Below are positions 51,561 to 60,341 of a stretch of 64,000 bases of DNA, one piece after another. This DNA is from Nodosilinea sp. WJT8-NPBG4 (GTDB lineage Bacteria; Cyanobacteriota; Cyanobacteriia; Phormidesmidales; Phormidesmidaceae), in NCBI GenBank assembly GCA_019359285.1, contig JAHHHQ010000044.1, positions 116,409-180,408 of the forward strand. The letters are read 5' to 3'. Below the pieces are notes generated by a model that was given only the letters and a program-made list of their open reading frames with translations, was not told the DNA's origin and did no database searches. Position 1 is the stretch's first letter; every line of letters begins with the position of its first letter. The position numbers and the translations under genes are program-made.

Positions 51561-52286
51561 GTGACCGATCTCTCCCCATCTCGACAGCGCCAACTGGAGC
51601 AGTGGGTGCAAACGTCTGCCCTACCCGCCGCTGGCATGCTCAACTGGGTACGCCTCAGCCAGGCTTTGACCCACAAGTCGGTAGACGCAGCCGATAACTA
51701 CGAACAGCTTGAGCTGCTGGGAGATGCGGTGCTGCGACTGGCGGCGACAGAATGTTTGCAAGAAAATTTTCCCAACGCTTCGGTGGGGGAACTGTCAGCG
51801 GTGCGCTCGGTGCTGATTAGCGATCGCACCCTCGCCCAGCTAGCCCAAGAGCTAAATTTATCCCCCTGCCTCACCGTTGCCCCTGGAATGGCAGTTGGCC
51901 CTACCCACCTAGCCGATGCCCTAGAGGCGGTAGTGGCCGTGCTCTATTTAGAAACTCATGCCCTAGGGCCAGTGCGCGCCTGGCTAGACGACTCGCTGCT
52001 GCGGCTGACGGCTGCCGTGCGCCAAGACCCAGCCCGACAAAACTACAAGGTAGCCCTGCAAGAACTAACCCAGGCTCACAGCAAAACCCTACCTCAGTAC
52101 CGGACCGAAGAGCAGCGGTCAGTGGATGGCGACCCTCAGCGCTATGCATCCACCGTATGGTTTCGGGAAACCTGTTGGGGAAGCGGTCACGGCCCCACCA
52201 AAAAACAGGCCGAGCAAGCCGCCGCCGCCGCCGCCTACGATCGCCTTCGTCAAACCCTTACCCATGAGTCCTCCCCGTCTCCTTAA
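51561..52286 (+). CDS. rnc: ribonuclease III
   Basis: Double-strand-specific endoribonuclease, about 241 residues. The signature is YEQLELLGDAVLRL and the second acidic pair is LADALEAVVAVLYLE, so the catalytic site is intact. A C-terminal double-stranded RNA-binding domain follows (NYKVALQELTQAH; GPTKKQAEQAAAAAAYDRL). The start is uncertain: TTG 51552 or GTG 51561; I prefer the GTG. The gene overlaps the next one by 23 bases and comes just after rnpB. Confidence 0.93.
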   Translation: MTDLSPSRQRQLEQWVQTSALPAAGMLNWVRLSQALTHKSVDAADNYEQLELLGDAVLRLAATECLQENFPNASVGELSAVRSVLISDRTLAQLAQELNLSPCLTVAPGMAVGPTHLADALEAVVAVLYLETHALGPVRAWLDDSLLRLTAAVRQDPARQNYKVALQELTQAHSKTLPQYRTEEQRSVDGDPQRYASTVWFRETCWGSGHGPTKKQAEQAAAAAAYDRLRQTLTHESSPSP

Positions 52287-53295
52287 CCTTGCTATTTTTG
52301 GTCTGGGCCGTTGGGGCAGCCACCTGTTGCGAAACTTTTTAGCCCTGCCCGCAGCGCGAGTGGTGGCGATCGTCGATCCTGACCGGCAGCAGTTGAACGA
52401 GTTGCGCGATCGCTTTGCCCTAGGCAACACCGTGACCTGCTACGACAACTGGCCCCAGGCCATGGCCCATCCAGGCCTAGAGGCCGTAGTAATTGCCACC
52501 CCCGCCAGCACCCACTACCCCATGATTCAGGCGGCACTAAAAGCCGGCCTGCACGTGTTGAGTGAAAAGCCCCTCACGCTAGACAGCGACAGCAGTTCTG
52601 CTCTTTGCCAGCTAGCTACTGCCCAGCAGCGGCAGCTGATGGTCGATCACACCTACCTATTTCACCCGGCGGTGCAGCGGGGTCGCGAGCTGTGCCAGCA
52701 AATTGGGCCCCTGCGCTATGGCTATGCCGCCCGCACCAACCTGGGGCCAGTGCGCCCCGATGCTGACGTGTTCTGGGATCTAGCCATTCATGACATTTCC
52801 ATTTTGAACTACTGGCTGGGGCAGAGCCGGCTGTCTGTCGCCGCTTGGGGGTCAGTGTGGCTGCAAACATCAGCCGCAGCCACACTGCGAGATGCAGGTT
52901 GGCTGCGGCTGATGTACCCCAACCCGGTTGGCTACGCCCCGCTAGAGGTGATGGTGCACGTGAGCTGGGCCAACCCCGACCGACAGCGGCGGCTGGCTTT
53001 GGTGGGCGATCGCGGCACCCTAGTCTTCGACGAAAGCCCCCAAGCCCACCCTCTGACCTTATACTCTGGGCACTTTCAGCGCCAAGGGCCCCCTTTTGTA
53101 CCCAATAGTCTCGCGGCTGAAGCTGTAGCGATCGCCCCCCTAGAACCACTGCAACAGATGTGCGCCCACTTTCTGGACTGCGTTGCCGACAACGTACCGT
53201 CACCGATATCGGCGGGACCCATGGCCACCGACTTGGTGAAGGTTATGGAAGCGATTGCGATCGCCGCTGAAACAGGTCAACAAGTAGACGTCTAA
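52264..53295 (+). CDS. Gfo/Idh/MocA-family oxidoreductase
   Basis: A 343-residue NAD(P)-dependent oxidoreductase. The Rossmann motif is IFGLGRWGSHLLRN, followed by the family's VVIATPASTHYPMIQAALKAGLHVLSEKPLT with the catalytic-site lysine in EKP. The C-terminal alpha/beta domain holds DLAIHDISILNYWLG. Substrate is probably a sugar or polyol; not assignable. It starts at ATG 52264 inside the end of rnc (23-base overlap), so the two are translationally linked. A longer frame start at 52126 lies inside rnc and is unlikely. Confidence 0.9.
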   Translation: MSPPRLLNLAIFGLGRWGSHLLRNFLALPAARVVAIVDPDRQQLNELRDRFALGNTVTCYDNWPQAMAHPGLEAVVIATPASTHYPMIQAALKAGLHVLSEKPLTLDSDSSSALCQLATAQQRQLMVDHTYLFHPAVQRGRELCQQIGPLRYGYAARTNLGPVRPDADVFWDLAIHDISILNYWLGQSRLSVAAWGSVWLQTSAAATLRDAGWLRLMYPNPVGYAPLEVMVHVSWANPDRQRRLALVGDRGTLVFDESPQAHPLTLYSGHFQRQGPPFVPNSLAAEAVAIAPLEPLQQMCAHFLDCVADNVPSPISAGPMATDLVKVMEAIAIAAETGQQVDV

Positions 53296-53598
53296 ATTTA
53301 GGTCTAAAGATTTTGGCCCTGCCCCCTTACTCCCGGATCATTTCATTCGATTGAATAATGGTGGTTTTTTGCGCAGGTTGGGAAAGCTACCCCGGTAGGC
53401 TGATGCCTACTCCTGTTGTGTTTTGAGAAATTTGTCTCAGGCGCTTCACAACATCGCAGCTTCATGAACTCAGAATAAGTTTGCTTTGCCAATCCAATTT
53501 GGCGGGCTATACATGAAACAGCTCGTCGCCTTTTTGTCAGGGCAAGGGTTTGAGTTCCTGGCCGTCAGCCGTCAAAACCCCTCACACACAAAAGACCT
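53296..53598. other. gap upstream of the small secreted protein
   Basis: 303 bases without a gene. I see a T-run (ggtttttt near 53362-53368) and no stable stem beside it, and an A/T-rich stretch near 53470-53510 that could hold the promoter of the next gene. Nothing else was recognised. Confidence 0.4.
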
Positions 53599-53943
53599 AT
53601 GTACTATTCATACTGGCTTATAGCAGCAGCCGTTCTAGGCCTTTGCGTTCTTCCAGGTCAAGCTCTGGCATCCCCCCAAGACCTGGAAACAACGCCTCAG
53701 ACTATGGCTGACGCCCTTGCTGTCGAACAGCGTAACCAAGACAGCCTCAACCGCGTAGCTAGTGACTTGGACCAGCGAGTAGGTCGCCAAGAAAACAGTG
53801 GTATCACTGATCTAGCTGAGTCTTTAAACTTACCTATACTCAATGACCTGGTAGACGAATCTGGAGAGGTAAATCTACCCCTAGGTCTCACTGTTTACGA
53901 TGCCATGGGCACAACCTCCGTCGGCTTTGGCTCTAAGTTTTAG
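53599..53943 (+). CDS. small secreted protein of unknown function
   Basis: 114 residues with a clear signal peptide (MYYSYWLIAAAVLGLCVLPGQALA, probable cleavage after ALA at about residue 24). The mature part is about 90 residues, acidic and cysteine-free, with a predicted amphipathic helix (ALAVEQRNQDSLNRVASDLDQ) and a glycine-rich end VYDAMGTTSVGFGSKF. I do not recognise a family. It is 78 bases ahead of ccmP on the same strand. Confidence 0.72.
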   Translation: MYYSYWLIAAAVLGLCVLPGQALASPQDLETTPQTMADALAVEQRNQDSLNRVASDLDQRVGRQENSGITDLAESLNLPILNDLVDESGEVNLPLGLTVYDAMGTTSVGFGSKF

Positions 53944-54021
53944 TTCGCGTCCGGGGCAGCTTATGCCCTGGGCAAGAGCCTGACTTGTCGCCCCAGCCCG
54001 GTATACTACCAAGGAAAGAAA

Positions 54022-54678
54022 TTGGAACACCGGGCCTTGGGCGTTGATCTTCGTAGCTACGTTTATATTGACAATCTTCAACCCCAGCATGCAGCCTACA
54101 TGGGTACTGTCTCGCTGGGGTTTTTGCCGTTGCCCGGCGATTCCTCCCTGTGGATAGAAATCTCCCCCGGCATTGAAATCAACCGCATCCTCGACATCGG
54201 CCTCAAAGCCGCCGTGGTGCGCCCTGGGACCCTCATCGTCGAACGTCTGTACGGTCTGCTTGAGATTCACGCTAGCAACCAGGGCGAAGTGCATGCCGCC
54301 GGTGGGGCTATGCTCGATGCCCTAGGGCTTACCTACCGAGAACGGCTCAAACCCCGAATTATCTCTAGTCAGGTAATTCGTAATCTTGACCCTCACCACG
54401 TTCAGCTAATCAACCGCAGCCGCCGTGGCAACATGATCGTGGCAGGGCAAACTCTCTACGTATTTGAAGTAGAACCTGCGGCCTACGCCTCTTTAGCCGC
54501 CAACGAGGCCGAAAAAGCAGCGCTAATCAACATTCTGCAAATTAGCTCGGTAGGTAGCTTTGGTCGTCTTTATCTGGGTGGTGAAGAACGCGATATTCTA
54601 GCTGCCCAAAGAGCCGTTATGGCCGCTATGGAGGCTGTACCTGGGCGAGTTCAAAGCAGCAATCAGCGTCACGAATAA
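54022..54678 (+). CDS. ccmP: carboxysome shell protein CcmP (tandem BMC)
   Basis: A tandem bacterial-microcompartment-domain protein that forms stacked trimers (pseudohexamers) with a gated pore in the beta-carboxysome shell. The 218-residue product is recognised by [53 protein letters not shown], then in the second domain [27 protein letters not shown] and [15 protein letters not shown]. Domain 1 is about 10-105 and domain 2 about 110-205. The start is a TTG: 54022, with AAGGA at 54011-54015 at good spacing, or 54037, which matches the homologue start MGV but lacks a ribosome-binding site. Main ccm genes are elsewhere, as usual for ccmP. Confidence 0.92.
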   Translation: MEHRALGVDLRSYVYIDNLQPQHAAYMGTVSLGFLPLPGDSSLWIEISPGIEINRILDIGLKAAVVRPGTLIVERLYGLLEIHASNQGEVHAAGGAMLDALGLTYRERLKPRIISSQVIRNLDPHHVQLINRSRRGNMIVAGQTLYVFEVEPAAYASLAANEAEKAALINILQISSVGSFGRLYLGGEERDILAAQRAVMAAMEAVPGRVQSSNQRHE

Positions 54679-55220
54679 GTCTCCTTGAAGCTTGGTAGAG
54701 CTGCCCCAGGTTGGGATAAGCGAAATCGCTGGTTGCTGTTTGATGTTGACGACTCTGGATAGGTCAACATCTCAACGCGTCTTTGGGATTTGCCCCAGCT
54801 CGAACCCCCTATATTGCCCGATTGCCCCTCGATTTGCCCCCCTAGCGACATAGGCCCTTGAGCGAGGTTGAGCGATCGCGTCATCCTCGCGCTCTGTGAG
54901 TTGCAATCATTGACTAAATTTTTGAAATCAGGGAAAAGTGAGCAGGTATTGTTCTAGCCCATCAGCCTTAACCCGCGTATAACCTGCGTTTCACTGTATA
55001 AATTAGCAATCCTACTGCTGTTTTCTTGGCTAGCCCAAATAGACGTTATTGGTCAGCACAAGGGGCGATGCCACTTTTTTTGTTTTTTTGGGGAACGAAA
55101 CAACTCTATCGGAGGAGGGATAGTTGCCTTCTGGGACCGTGTTACAACTCATCGAGTCTGGTTAAGCTATGTAACGCTATTAGCCAGGCATTTGTAACAC
55201 TTGTTAGGACGTAACTTTCT
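54679..55220. other. ccmP / fasciclin intergenic region
   Basis: 542 bases without a convincing gene. A 9-base-pair stem GATGTTGAC / GTCAACATC (54742-54750 and 54763-54771) lies 64 bases after ccmP and could mark its 3' end, though no T-run follows. A T-rich tract (cactttttttgttttttt, about 55072-55090) is further on. The last 100 bases are the likely promoter zone of the fasciclin gene, with TAGGACG just before its start. A 62-residue open stretch at 55026-55214 has no family look and no ribosome-binding site. Confidence 0.5.
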
Positions 55221-55952
55221 ATGACTCCGAACACTCTTCGCATTGCCTTGGGTCTAGTGCTTTTTGGTGCCGCTCCTGCTGCTATCACTGCGTTTCCTCA
55301 GCAGGCTATCTCTGATACCCATAAGCCTCAGGCTGAGCAGCCTGCCGCTGTGGATTTAGAGGAACCCACTGACACTGAGCAACCCGGCGCTATGGAGATG
55401 GAGGAATCCACTGAGGCTGAGAAGCCCAGCGCTATGGAAGAACCTACCGACGCTGAGCAGCCTACCGCCGAAGAGCCCACCGATGCTGAGCAGCCTACCG
55501 CTGAAGAACCTACTGACGCTGAGCAGCCTACCGCTAGCACCGACGAGCAGTCTATTGCTGAGATTGCCGCTGGTGACGAAAATTTTGAAATTCTGACCGC
55601 TGCTATTGAAGCGGCTGGTCTGACTGAAGCCCTGAGTAACAGCGAACTATCTATCACTGTGTTTGCCCCCACTGACGAAGCTTTTGAAGCCCTGCCCGAG
55701 GGAACTTTAGATGAGCTGCTACTGCCCGAAAACCGTGATCAGCTGGCGCAGCTTCTGACCTATCACGTGGTAGACGGCGAAGTTCGCTCCACAGATTTGA
55801 TCTCTGGCGAGGTGGATACTCTAACCGGTGCTCCCGTGACAGTCACCGTGGGTGAAGAGTCTGTCACCATCAACGAAGCAAATGTGGTGATGGCTGACAT
55901 CGAGGCTAGCAATGGCGTCATCCACATCATCGACACGGTGCTGCTGCCGTAA
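55221..55952 (+). CDS. secreted fasciclin-domain protein with repeat linker
   Basis: A 243-residue exported protein: signal peptide (about 1-25), an acidic Glu/Pro/Thr linker (about 35-108) and one fasciclin (FAS1) domain (about 110-243) with ITVFAPTDEAFEALPEG and LLTYHVVDGEV. It ends in VIHIIDTVLLP, the usual FAS1 close. FAS1 domains mediate adhesion or matrix contact. The linker contains three exact 11-residue repeats EEPTDAEQPTA (residues 73-105) plus two degenerate copies before them. Single-gene unit, followed by a strong hairpin. Confidence 0.9.
   Translation: MTPNTLRIALGLVLFGAAPAAITAFPQQAISDTHKPQAEQPAAVDLEEPTDTEQPGAMEMEESTEAEKPSAMEEPTDAEQPTAEEPTDAEQPTAEEPTDAEQPTASTDEQSIAEIAAGDENFEILTAAIEAAGLTEALSNSELSITVFAPTDEAFEALPEGTLDELLLPENRDQLAQLLTYHVVDGEVRSTDLISGEVDTLTGAPVTVTVGEESVTINEANVVMADIEASNGVIHIIDTVLLP
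55437..55535 (+). repeat. 33-base tandem repeat in the fasciclin gene
   Basis: Three adjacent 33-base units, each coding EEPTDAEQPTA, differ by a few synonymous bases. Two more degenerate units (coding LEEPTDTEQPGA and MEESTEAEKPSA) lie just upstream. The unit keeps frame, so copy number can change without breaking the protein. Confidence 0.85.
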
Positions 55953-56325
55953 TTGACCAAGAGACAGCCTTCTGCGGCACGCGTTGAGACGTGAAATGTT
56001 GCCGCGATAACCAGTGTTTGCCGCATTGCAACACAGAGGCTTAATCAACGGCAAGCGGTCGCCCTAATGTTAGGGCGACCGCTTGTTATAGGGGCAATTG
56101 CTGAGATTCACGATAACCCTGAGCGGCCACAGTGGGCCTTGGAGGGCGATCGCACGCTGATATCAGTTTGTTGAAGTATCATCAGCAATAAGCGCTAGCC
56201 CTTTAACTACGATTAGAGGGGTGGGGCTCAGAGATCGCGGTGCTGCGTTATTCAATGTAAGTGCACCGGGCTTTTGGGGGCATACTTAGTTTTAACGATG
56301 AGCTAATCGCAGTGACTGTCAAAGC
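55953..56325. other. gap between the fasciclin and response-regulator genes
   Basis: 373 bases. It contains the palindromic hairpin at 56052-56085 and a HIP1 octamer near 56145. The promoter of the response regulator should lie near 56230-56320. No gene was recognised. Confidence 0.45.
56052..56085 (+). terminator. terminator-like palindrome after the fasciclin gene
   Basis: A perfect 16-base stem (arms 56052-56067 and 56070-56085, core AAGCGGTCGCCCTAA / TTAGGGCGACCGCTT) with only two bases, TG, between the arms, so the inner A-T pairs must open to form a loop. TTATA follows. It sits 100 bases past the fasciclin stop. Without a strong T-run, termination is probable but not certain; it may also act on the opposite strand. 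Confidence 0.6.
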
Positions 56326-56970
56326 ATGAAGGATTCAACCCCAGGCGATCAAAAGCAGCTTCTGCTAATTGACGATGACCCAAACCTGATCTTGTTAGTC
56401 AAGGACTATCTTGAGTTCCGTGGCTATGAGGTGAAGACGGCGGGCAACGGTCGAGAAGCCCTGGACATGCTGGAGAACACCACCCCAGACATGATCATCT
56501 GCGACGTGATGATGCCCGAGATGGATGGCCACGCCTTTGTGCGTCACGTGCGAGAAAATCCCTCCACCGAGTGGATTCCGATTTTGTTTCTCTCTGCCAA
56601 AGGCCAAAGCCAGGATCGTGTGAAGGGGCTCAACACTGGGGCCGACGTCTATATGGTCAAGCCCTTCGAGCCTGAGGAGCTAGTCGCCCAGGTAGAGTCT
56701 TCTCTCAAACAGGCCTCTCGGCTGATCAAACAGCAAATCAAGGGTGGCAGCAGCCCAGCGATTCAAGTTCCCTTTGATGTGGAGTTGACGCCTACCGAGC
56801 TGAGGGTAGTGCAGTTTGTAGCCCGAGGCATGGCCAACCGCGAGATTGCCAATGAGCTTCAGGTCAGCCAGCGCACCATTGAGAGTCATGTCAGCAACAT
56901 GCTGGGTAAGACCGGCCTCAATAACCGCACAGAGCTAGCCCGCTGGGCAATAGAGAATAACAAGGCCTAG
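56326..56970 (+). CDS. NarL/LuxR-type response regulator
   Basis: A 214-residue transcription factor: receiver domain with Asp60 (ICDVMMPEMDGHAF) as phospho-acceptor, and a C-terminal LuxR helix-turn-helix (about 148-210: LTPTELRVVQFVARGMANREIANELQVSQRTIESHVSNML). The receiver reads LSAKGQSQDRVKGLNTGADVYMVKPFEPEEL, close to the Ycf29-type regulators of cyanobacteria and red-algal plastids. No kinase gene adjoins it, so it is an orphan regulator. Confidence 0.9.
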   Translation: MKDSTPGDQKQLLLIDDDPNLILLVKDYLEFRGYEVKTAGNGREALDMLENTTPDMIICDVMMPEMDGHAFVRHVRENPSTEWIPILFLSAKGQSQDRVKGLNTGADVYMVKPFEPEELVAQVESSLKQASRLIKQQIKGGSSPAIQVPFDVELTPTELRVVQFVARGMANREIANELQVSQRTIESHVSNMLGKTGLNNRTELARWAIENNKA

Positions 56971-56975
56971 AAAAG

Positions 56976-57041
56976 GGTTTAAGGTACAGGGTGTGAGGTT
57001 TAAGGAATTTGCCTTGAACCTTGAACCACGAACCCTAAACC
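56976..57041. repeat. imperfect inverted repeat between the response-regulator and GST genes
   Basis: Left arm 56976-57005 and right arm 57012-57041 pair at about 22 of 30 positions (more if G-U pairs are allowed) around a 6-base loop. The arms are built of ggtttaagg/ccttgaacc-like units. It could form a long stem in RNA and fill almost the whole gap between the two genes. Confidence 0.55.
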
Positions 57042-57050
57042 TCTCCTCCT

Positions 57051-58253
57051 ATGACCTCTGCCCCCCTCAGCTGGTCGGCCCTGGAAGAAATGGCCGATTT
57101 TTCTGTTGACTATGTCAATGGCCCTACCAATGCTCAGTCTCGGCTACGCCTGTTTGGCCAACCTGAGTCGGCGGTGCGGGTCACCCTCTACCGCGACAAT
57201 CACGCCTGGTGCCCCTATTGCCAAAAAGTATGGCTGTGGCTTGAAGAGAAGCAGGTGCCCTACCGCATCGAAAAGGTCACCATGTTTTGCTATGGCGAAA
57301 AGGAAACCTGGTACAAGCGCAAGGTACCTTCGGGCATGCTGCCTGCCCTAGAGTTAGACGGGAGGATGATTACCGAGAGCGACGATATTTTGCTGGCGCT
57401 GGAGCAGGCTTTTGGACCGCTGCAATGGGGGATGAAAGACCCGGCGGTGGTGCCTCTGCGGCAGCTAGAGCGACTGCTGTTTCGGGCCTGGTGCATGTGG
57501 CTGTGCCAGCCAGCGCGATCGCCTGCGGCAGACCAGCGAGCTGGCGAACAGTTTGTGGGAGTGGTGCAACGGGTGGAGCAAGCACTGGCTGCTACTCCTG
57601 GCCCCTTCTTTTTGTCGGAATTTAGCACCGGCGATGTGGTGTTTGTGCCCTACGTGGAGCGCATGAACGCCAGCCTCTATTACTACAAAGGTTACTCGCT
57701 GCGCGAGGAGAACCCTCGCCTCAAGGACTGGTTTGATGGGTTGGAGAGCCGCTCTACCTATTGTGGTACCCAGAGTGACTTTCACACCCACGTGCACGAC
57801 CTGCCGCCGCAGATGGGGGGCTGCTACGAGAATGATTTGCCCCAGACCCGACGCAACCAGGCTCAGGTTGATCTCGGCCCCTGGTTTGGCCTGCCCGATG
57901 CGGCCTACCCAGAGCCAGAAACCTCCCGCGTTGAGGCCCTAACTCGCATGGTGAAGCACCGGGACAACATTGTTAAGGTCAATCCTGCCGCCAGGGATGT
58001 GATTGATTCAGCCCTGCGCTGTGCGTTGACTTATCTCATGACAGGGGAGCCCTGCGAGCCTCCGGCTGGAGCTGAGCTGGGGCTGCGGTATCTGCGCGAT
58101 CGCATTAATGTCCCTCGCGATATGTCGATCTACGCGGCCAAGCGCCTGCGCGAAGCCCTAGAGGCCACTGCCGCCTTAGCCGGAGACGCTCAGCCCGACC
58201 CGTTGCCAACTCGTCACCGCCGCGACCAAGACCCGACAAATTTCGCGGCATGA
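57051..58253 (+). CDS. glutathione S-transferase family protein
   Basis: A 400-residue protein with an N-terminal thioredoxin-fold domain (WCPYCQKVW, Cys54-Pro-Tyr-Cys57; [23 protein letters not shown]) and an all-helical GST C-terminal domain to about 240. A further 150 residues contain a conserved-looking segment [17 protein letters not shown] and [22 protein letters not shown]. The CPYC dithiol is like omega-class or glutaredoxin-type GSTs. Substrate unknown. The long C-terminal extension resembles plant/algal relatives of this family. Confidence 0.85.
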   Translation: MTSAPLSWSALEEMADFSVDYVNGPTNAQSRLRLFGQPESAVRVTLYRDNHAWCPYCQKVWLWLEEKQVPYRIEKVTMFCYGEKETWYKRKVPSGMLPALELDGRMITESDDILLALEQAFGPLQWGMKDPAVVPLRQLERLLFRAWCMWLCQPARSPAADQRAGEQFVGVVQRVEQALAATPGPFFLSEFSTGDVVFVPYVERMNASLYYYKGYSLREENPRLKDWFDGLESRSTYCGTQSDFHTHVHDLPPQMGGCYENDLPQTRRNQAQVDLGPWFGLPDAAYPEPETSRVEALTRMVKHRDNIVKVNPAARDVIDSALRCALTYLMTGEPCEPPAGAELGLRYLRDRINVPRDMSIYAAKRLREALEATAALAGDAQPDPLPTRHRRDQDPTNFAA

Positions 58254-58275
58254 TCCCGCCGTGCCTGACCTCGCC

Positions 58276-60015
58276 CTAAATGCCGTGGCTTTTGCCGATC
58301 ACCCAGCTACGGCGGAAGAAGCGAGCCAGGCTAGTTTCGCTCAGCGTTAGGCAAATGGGTCTGCCGTGGGGGCAGGTGCGGGGGTTACGGGTCTGCTGCC
58401 AGTCGTCGAGCAGGGTTTGCAGGGTGGCTAGATCAAGCGGTGTGCCGTTGCGGATGGCGGTGCGGCAGGCGATCGCCACCTGAGCTATGTCCAAATTCCC
58501 GCCGAGGCTGAGTTCGAGCAGAGCATCGGGAAGGTCGTCGCGATCGCGCAAGGGGGCTGGCGCGGCTCGCATCGCCCAGCGATTTGGCCCAAATTCCTCA
58601 GGGTTCAGGCCTAGTCTTTGGAGCTGTTCTAGCTGCTTTTCAGTTAGCCCTTCCAGCACAACTGGCGTGGTTAATGGCACTAGCTGCCACTGGGCTTGCA
58701 GACGCTCGTAAAGAACGCGCTCGTGGGCGATGTGCTGCTCGATCAGGCAAAGGCCGTCGGTCTGTTCGGCCAAGATGTAGCGGTTGTGGACTTGAGCAAT
58801 CGCTTGTAAACTCCCTGGACGCTCGCGATAGGGCAACTCATCGGACAATTCAGCAACGCCATAGGTGCTGCTCGGCTCCGCTGTCTTGAGCAGTTGGGTA
58901 ACGCGGTGTTGGCTGGCATCGGTCAGGGTTTCTGCCTGCTGCCCTAAAAGCGTGGTTACGTGGCTCTGACAGAGTGCGGTCCAGTCTTCGAGCCGGTGCA
59001 GGTAAAGGGTTGACTTATCGGGGCGGCGGTTCCAGTCGATGTCGCTGGGCGGGACAGTGAGGTGCACAAACGCTAGGGGATAGCGGTGGCGAGGTAGGGT
59101 ATGACGAAAGGCATTCATAACGGCCTGCTCTAGCTCGGGAACCGCTACAATCCGTCCATTGACCGCCACTTTGACCCAGTCGGGCCGGGGGCGATGGCAG
59201 CGATCGGGCAGACCAATCAGACCATAGACACCGGCTTTAAAGGCAGACTGCAAGAGACTACCCTCGCCCTCGGTCCAGGGGGCAGCCTGCCAGCCGTCTT
59301 GCAAATCGCTTTCGCTGACGGCCCTCAGCAGTTGAGGAACGAGCCCCTTGGCGGTAGGGCTGGGGGTGAAGGCCAGCCAGGGGCGATCGCCCAGTTGCAC
59401 TGCCCAAGTCACCGTTGGATGAGTCAAGGCACAGTGGCGAATGATGTTCTGCACTTGGCTAAGCTGGCGAGTTGCAGTTGGTAATCGCTCCCGGCGAGCG
59501 GGCCAGGCCCCAAAGAGATCGGTGACCGTCACTACCGTACCCTGGGCAAGGGCGGCTGGGGTGATGTCTAGGGGTTCCCCTTGAGCAGAGTAGGTGACGC
59601 GCCAGCCCGACTCTGCACCGGGAGCGCGACTGCAAATCTCTAATTGAGCCACCTGGGCCAGGCTGTGCAGAGCTTCGCCTCGAAAGCCTAAACTACTCAC
59701 CTGCCACAGGTCAGCCTGAGTGCGAATCTTGCTGGTGCTGTGGGGGATGGCGGCCTGGTGCAAATTCTCCAGCGCCATGGCAGTGCCGTTGTCGGCCACC
59801 TGCACACGGCCCTGGTCGGGCCAGAGGGCGAGGGTGATGTGAGTAGCCTGGGCATCGAGCGCATTTTCGATTAGCTCGCGCACAACCGCCGCTAAAGAGT
59901 CGATGACCTCTCCAGCGGCGATGCTGTGAATGACCTCTCCAGGCAACAGCTGGATGCGGCAGGGCACTGGATTAGAAACGCTGTCGGCAGGGATAGGGAG
60001 GGGGCTCCGAGGCAA
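58276..60015 (-). CDS. mutL: DNA mismatch repair protein MutL
   Basis: A GHKL ATPase that couples mismatch recognition to strand incision. The N-terminal ATPase motifs are present: HSIAAGEVIDSLAAVVRELIENALDA, VQVADNGTAM, and TSKIRTQADLWQVSSLGFRGEAL. The C-terminal endonuclease half has EQHIAHERVLYE (usual form DQHAAHERxxYE), ACRTAIRNG and CPHGRP. The first residue of the nuclease motif is thus Glu instead of Asp. At 579 residues it is a normal bacterial MutL. It is convergent with the GST gene (22 bases apart). Confidence 0.95.
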   Translation of the reverse strand: MPRSPLPIPADSVSNPVPCRIQLLPGEVIHSIAAGEVIDSLAAVVRELIENALDAQATHITLALWPDQGRVQVADNGTAMALENLHQAAIPHSTSKIRTQADLWQVSSLGFRGEALHSLAQVAQLEICSRAPGAESGWRVTYSAQGEPLDITPAALAQGTVVTVTDLFGAWPARRERLPTATRQLSQVQNIIRHCALTHPTVTWAVQLGDRPWLAFTPSPTAKGLVPQLLRAVSESDLQDGWQAAPWTEGEGSLLQSAFKAGVYGLIGLPDRCHRPRPDWVKVAVNGRIVAVPELEQAVMNAFRHTLPRHRYPLAFVHLTVPPSDIDWNRRPDKSTLYLHRLEDWTALCQSHVTTLLGQQAETLTDASQHRVTQLLKTAEPSSTYGVAELSDELPYRERPGSLQAIAQVHNRYILAEQTDGLCLIEQHIAHERVLYERLQAQWQLVPLTTPVVLEGLTEKQLEQLQRLGLNPEEFGPNRWAMRAAPAPLRDRDDLPDALLELSLGGNLDIAQVAIACRTAIRNGTPLDLATLQTLLDDWQQTRNPRTCPHGRPICLTLSETSLARFFRRSWVIGKSHGI

Positions 60016-60341
60016 CTAATTCTATGCTACTGCGCAGGTTAGGCACTGGAACAAAGGATCTAGTTGTGGTCCTAGGCCTAGGGATGAATGGCGCTTGCCA
60101 TACCGTAGGGTGGGCAGTGCCCACCCTACGGTATGGCAAGCTTTTGGCAATTTGTGGAAGCTTTTGTTGGAACCACCTGACTCAGGATTTGAGGCTTGGC
60201 TCAAGGAAGGTCATTAAAAATCTCAATTGATATGAGCACAGGAGCGGGTGACTTTGTCTACTAATTTCAGTAAAAGTTTGCGCCCCCCATTAAGGTTTGT
60301 TACATTGCAGGAGAACTCCTTCTCCCAGGATCCTCCTCACC
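60016..60341. other. mutL / rhodanese intergenic region
   Basis: 326 bases. It is dominated by the large palindrome at 60093-60141. The promoter of the rhodanese gene should be near 60290-60320 (gttacattgcagg). Nothing else was recognised. Confidence 0.45.
60093..60141. repeat. 49-base perfect palindrome
   Basis: Two 24-base arms (60093-60116 and 60118-60141) are exact reverse complements around a single G. The left arm begins GCTTGCCATACCG and ends GTAGGGTGGGCA. Its inner core is the same GGTGGGCA-n-TGCCCACC seen at 38-54 and 156-170. It looks like a mobile REP/MITE-like repeat and would form a cruciform or a very stable RNA hairpin. Confidence 0.85.

Noticed and set aside
51146..51676. Open frames over the RNase P RNA region
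   Set aside because: The sequence is explained by the conserved cores and terminal pairing of rnpB; the predicted peptides have no family features.
55026..55214. 62-residue open frame between ccmP and the fasciclin gene
   Set aside because: No ribosome-binding site, low-complexity T-run inside the frame and no family resemblance.
55437..55535. Possible CRISPR-like direct repeats
   Set aside because: Units are contiguous, in frame and have no spacers; they code for a protein linker.
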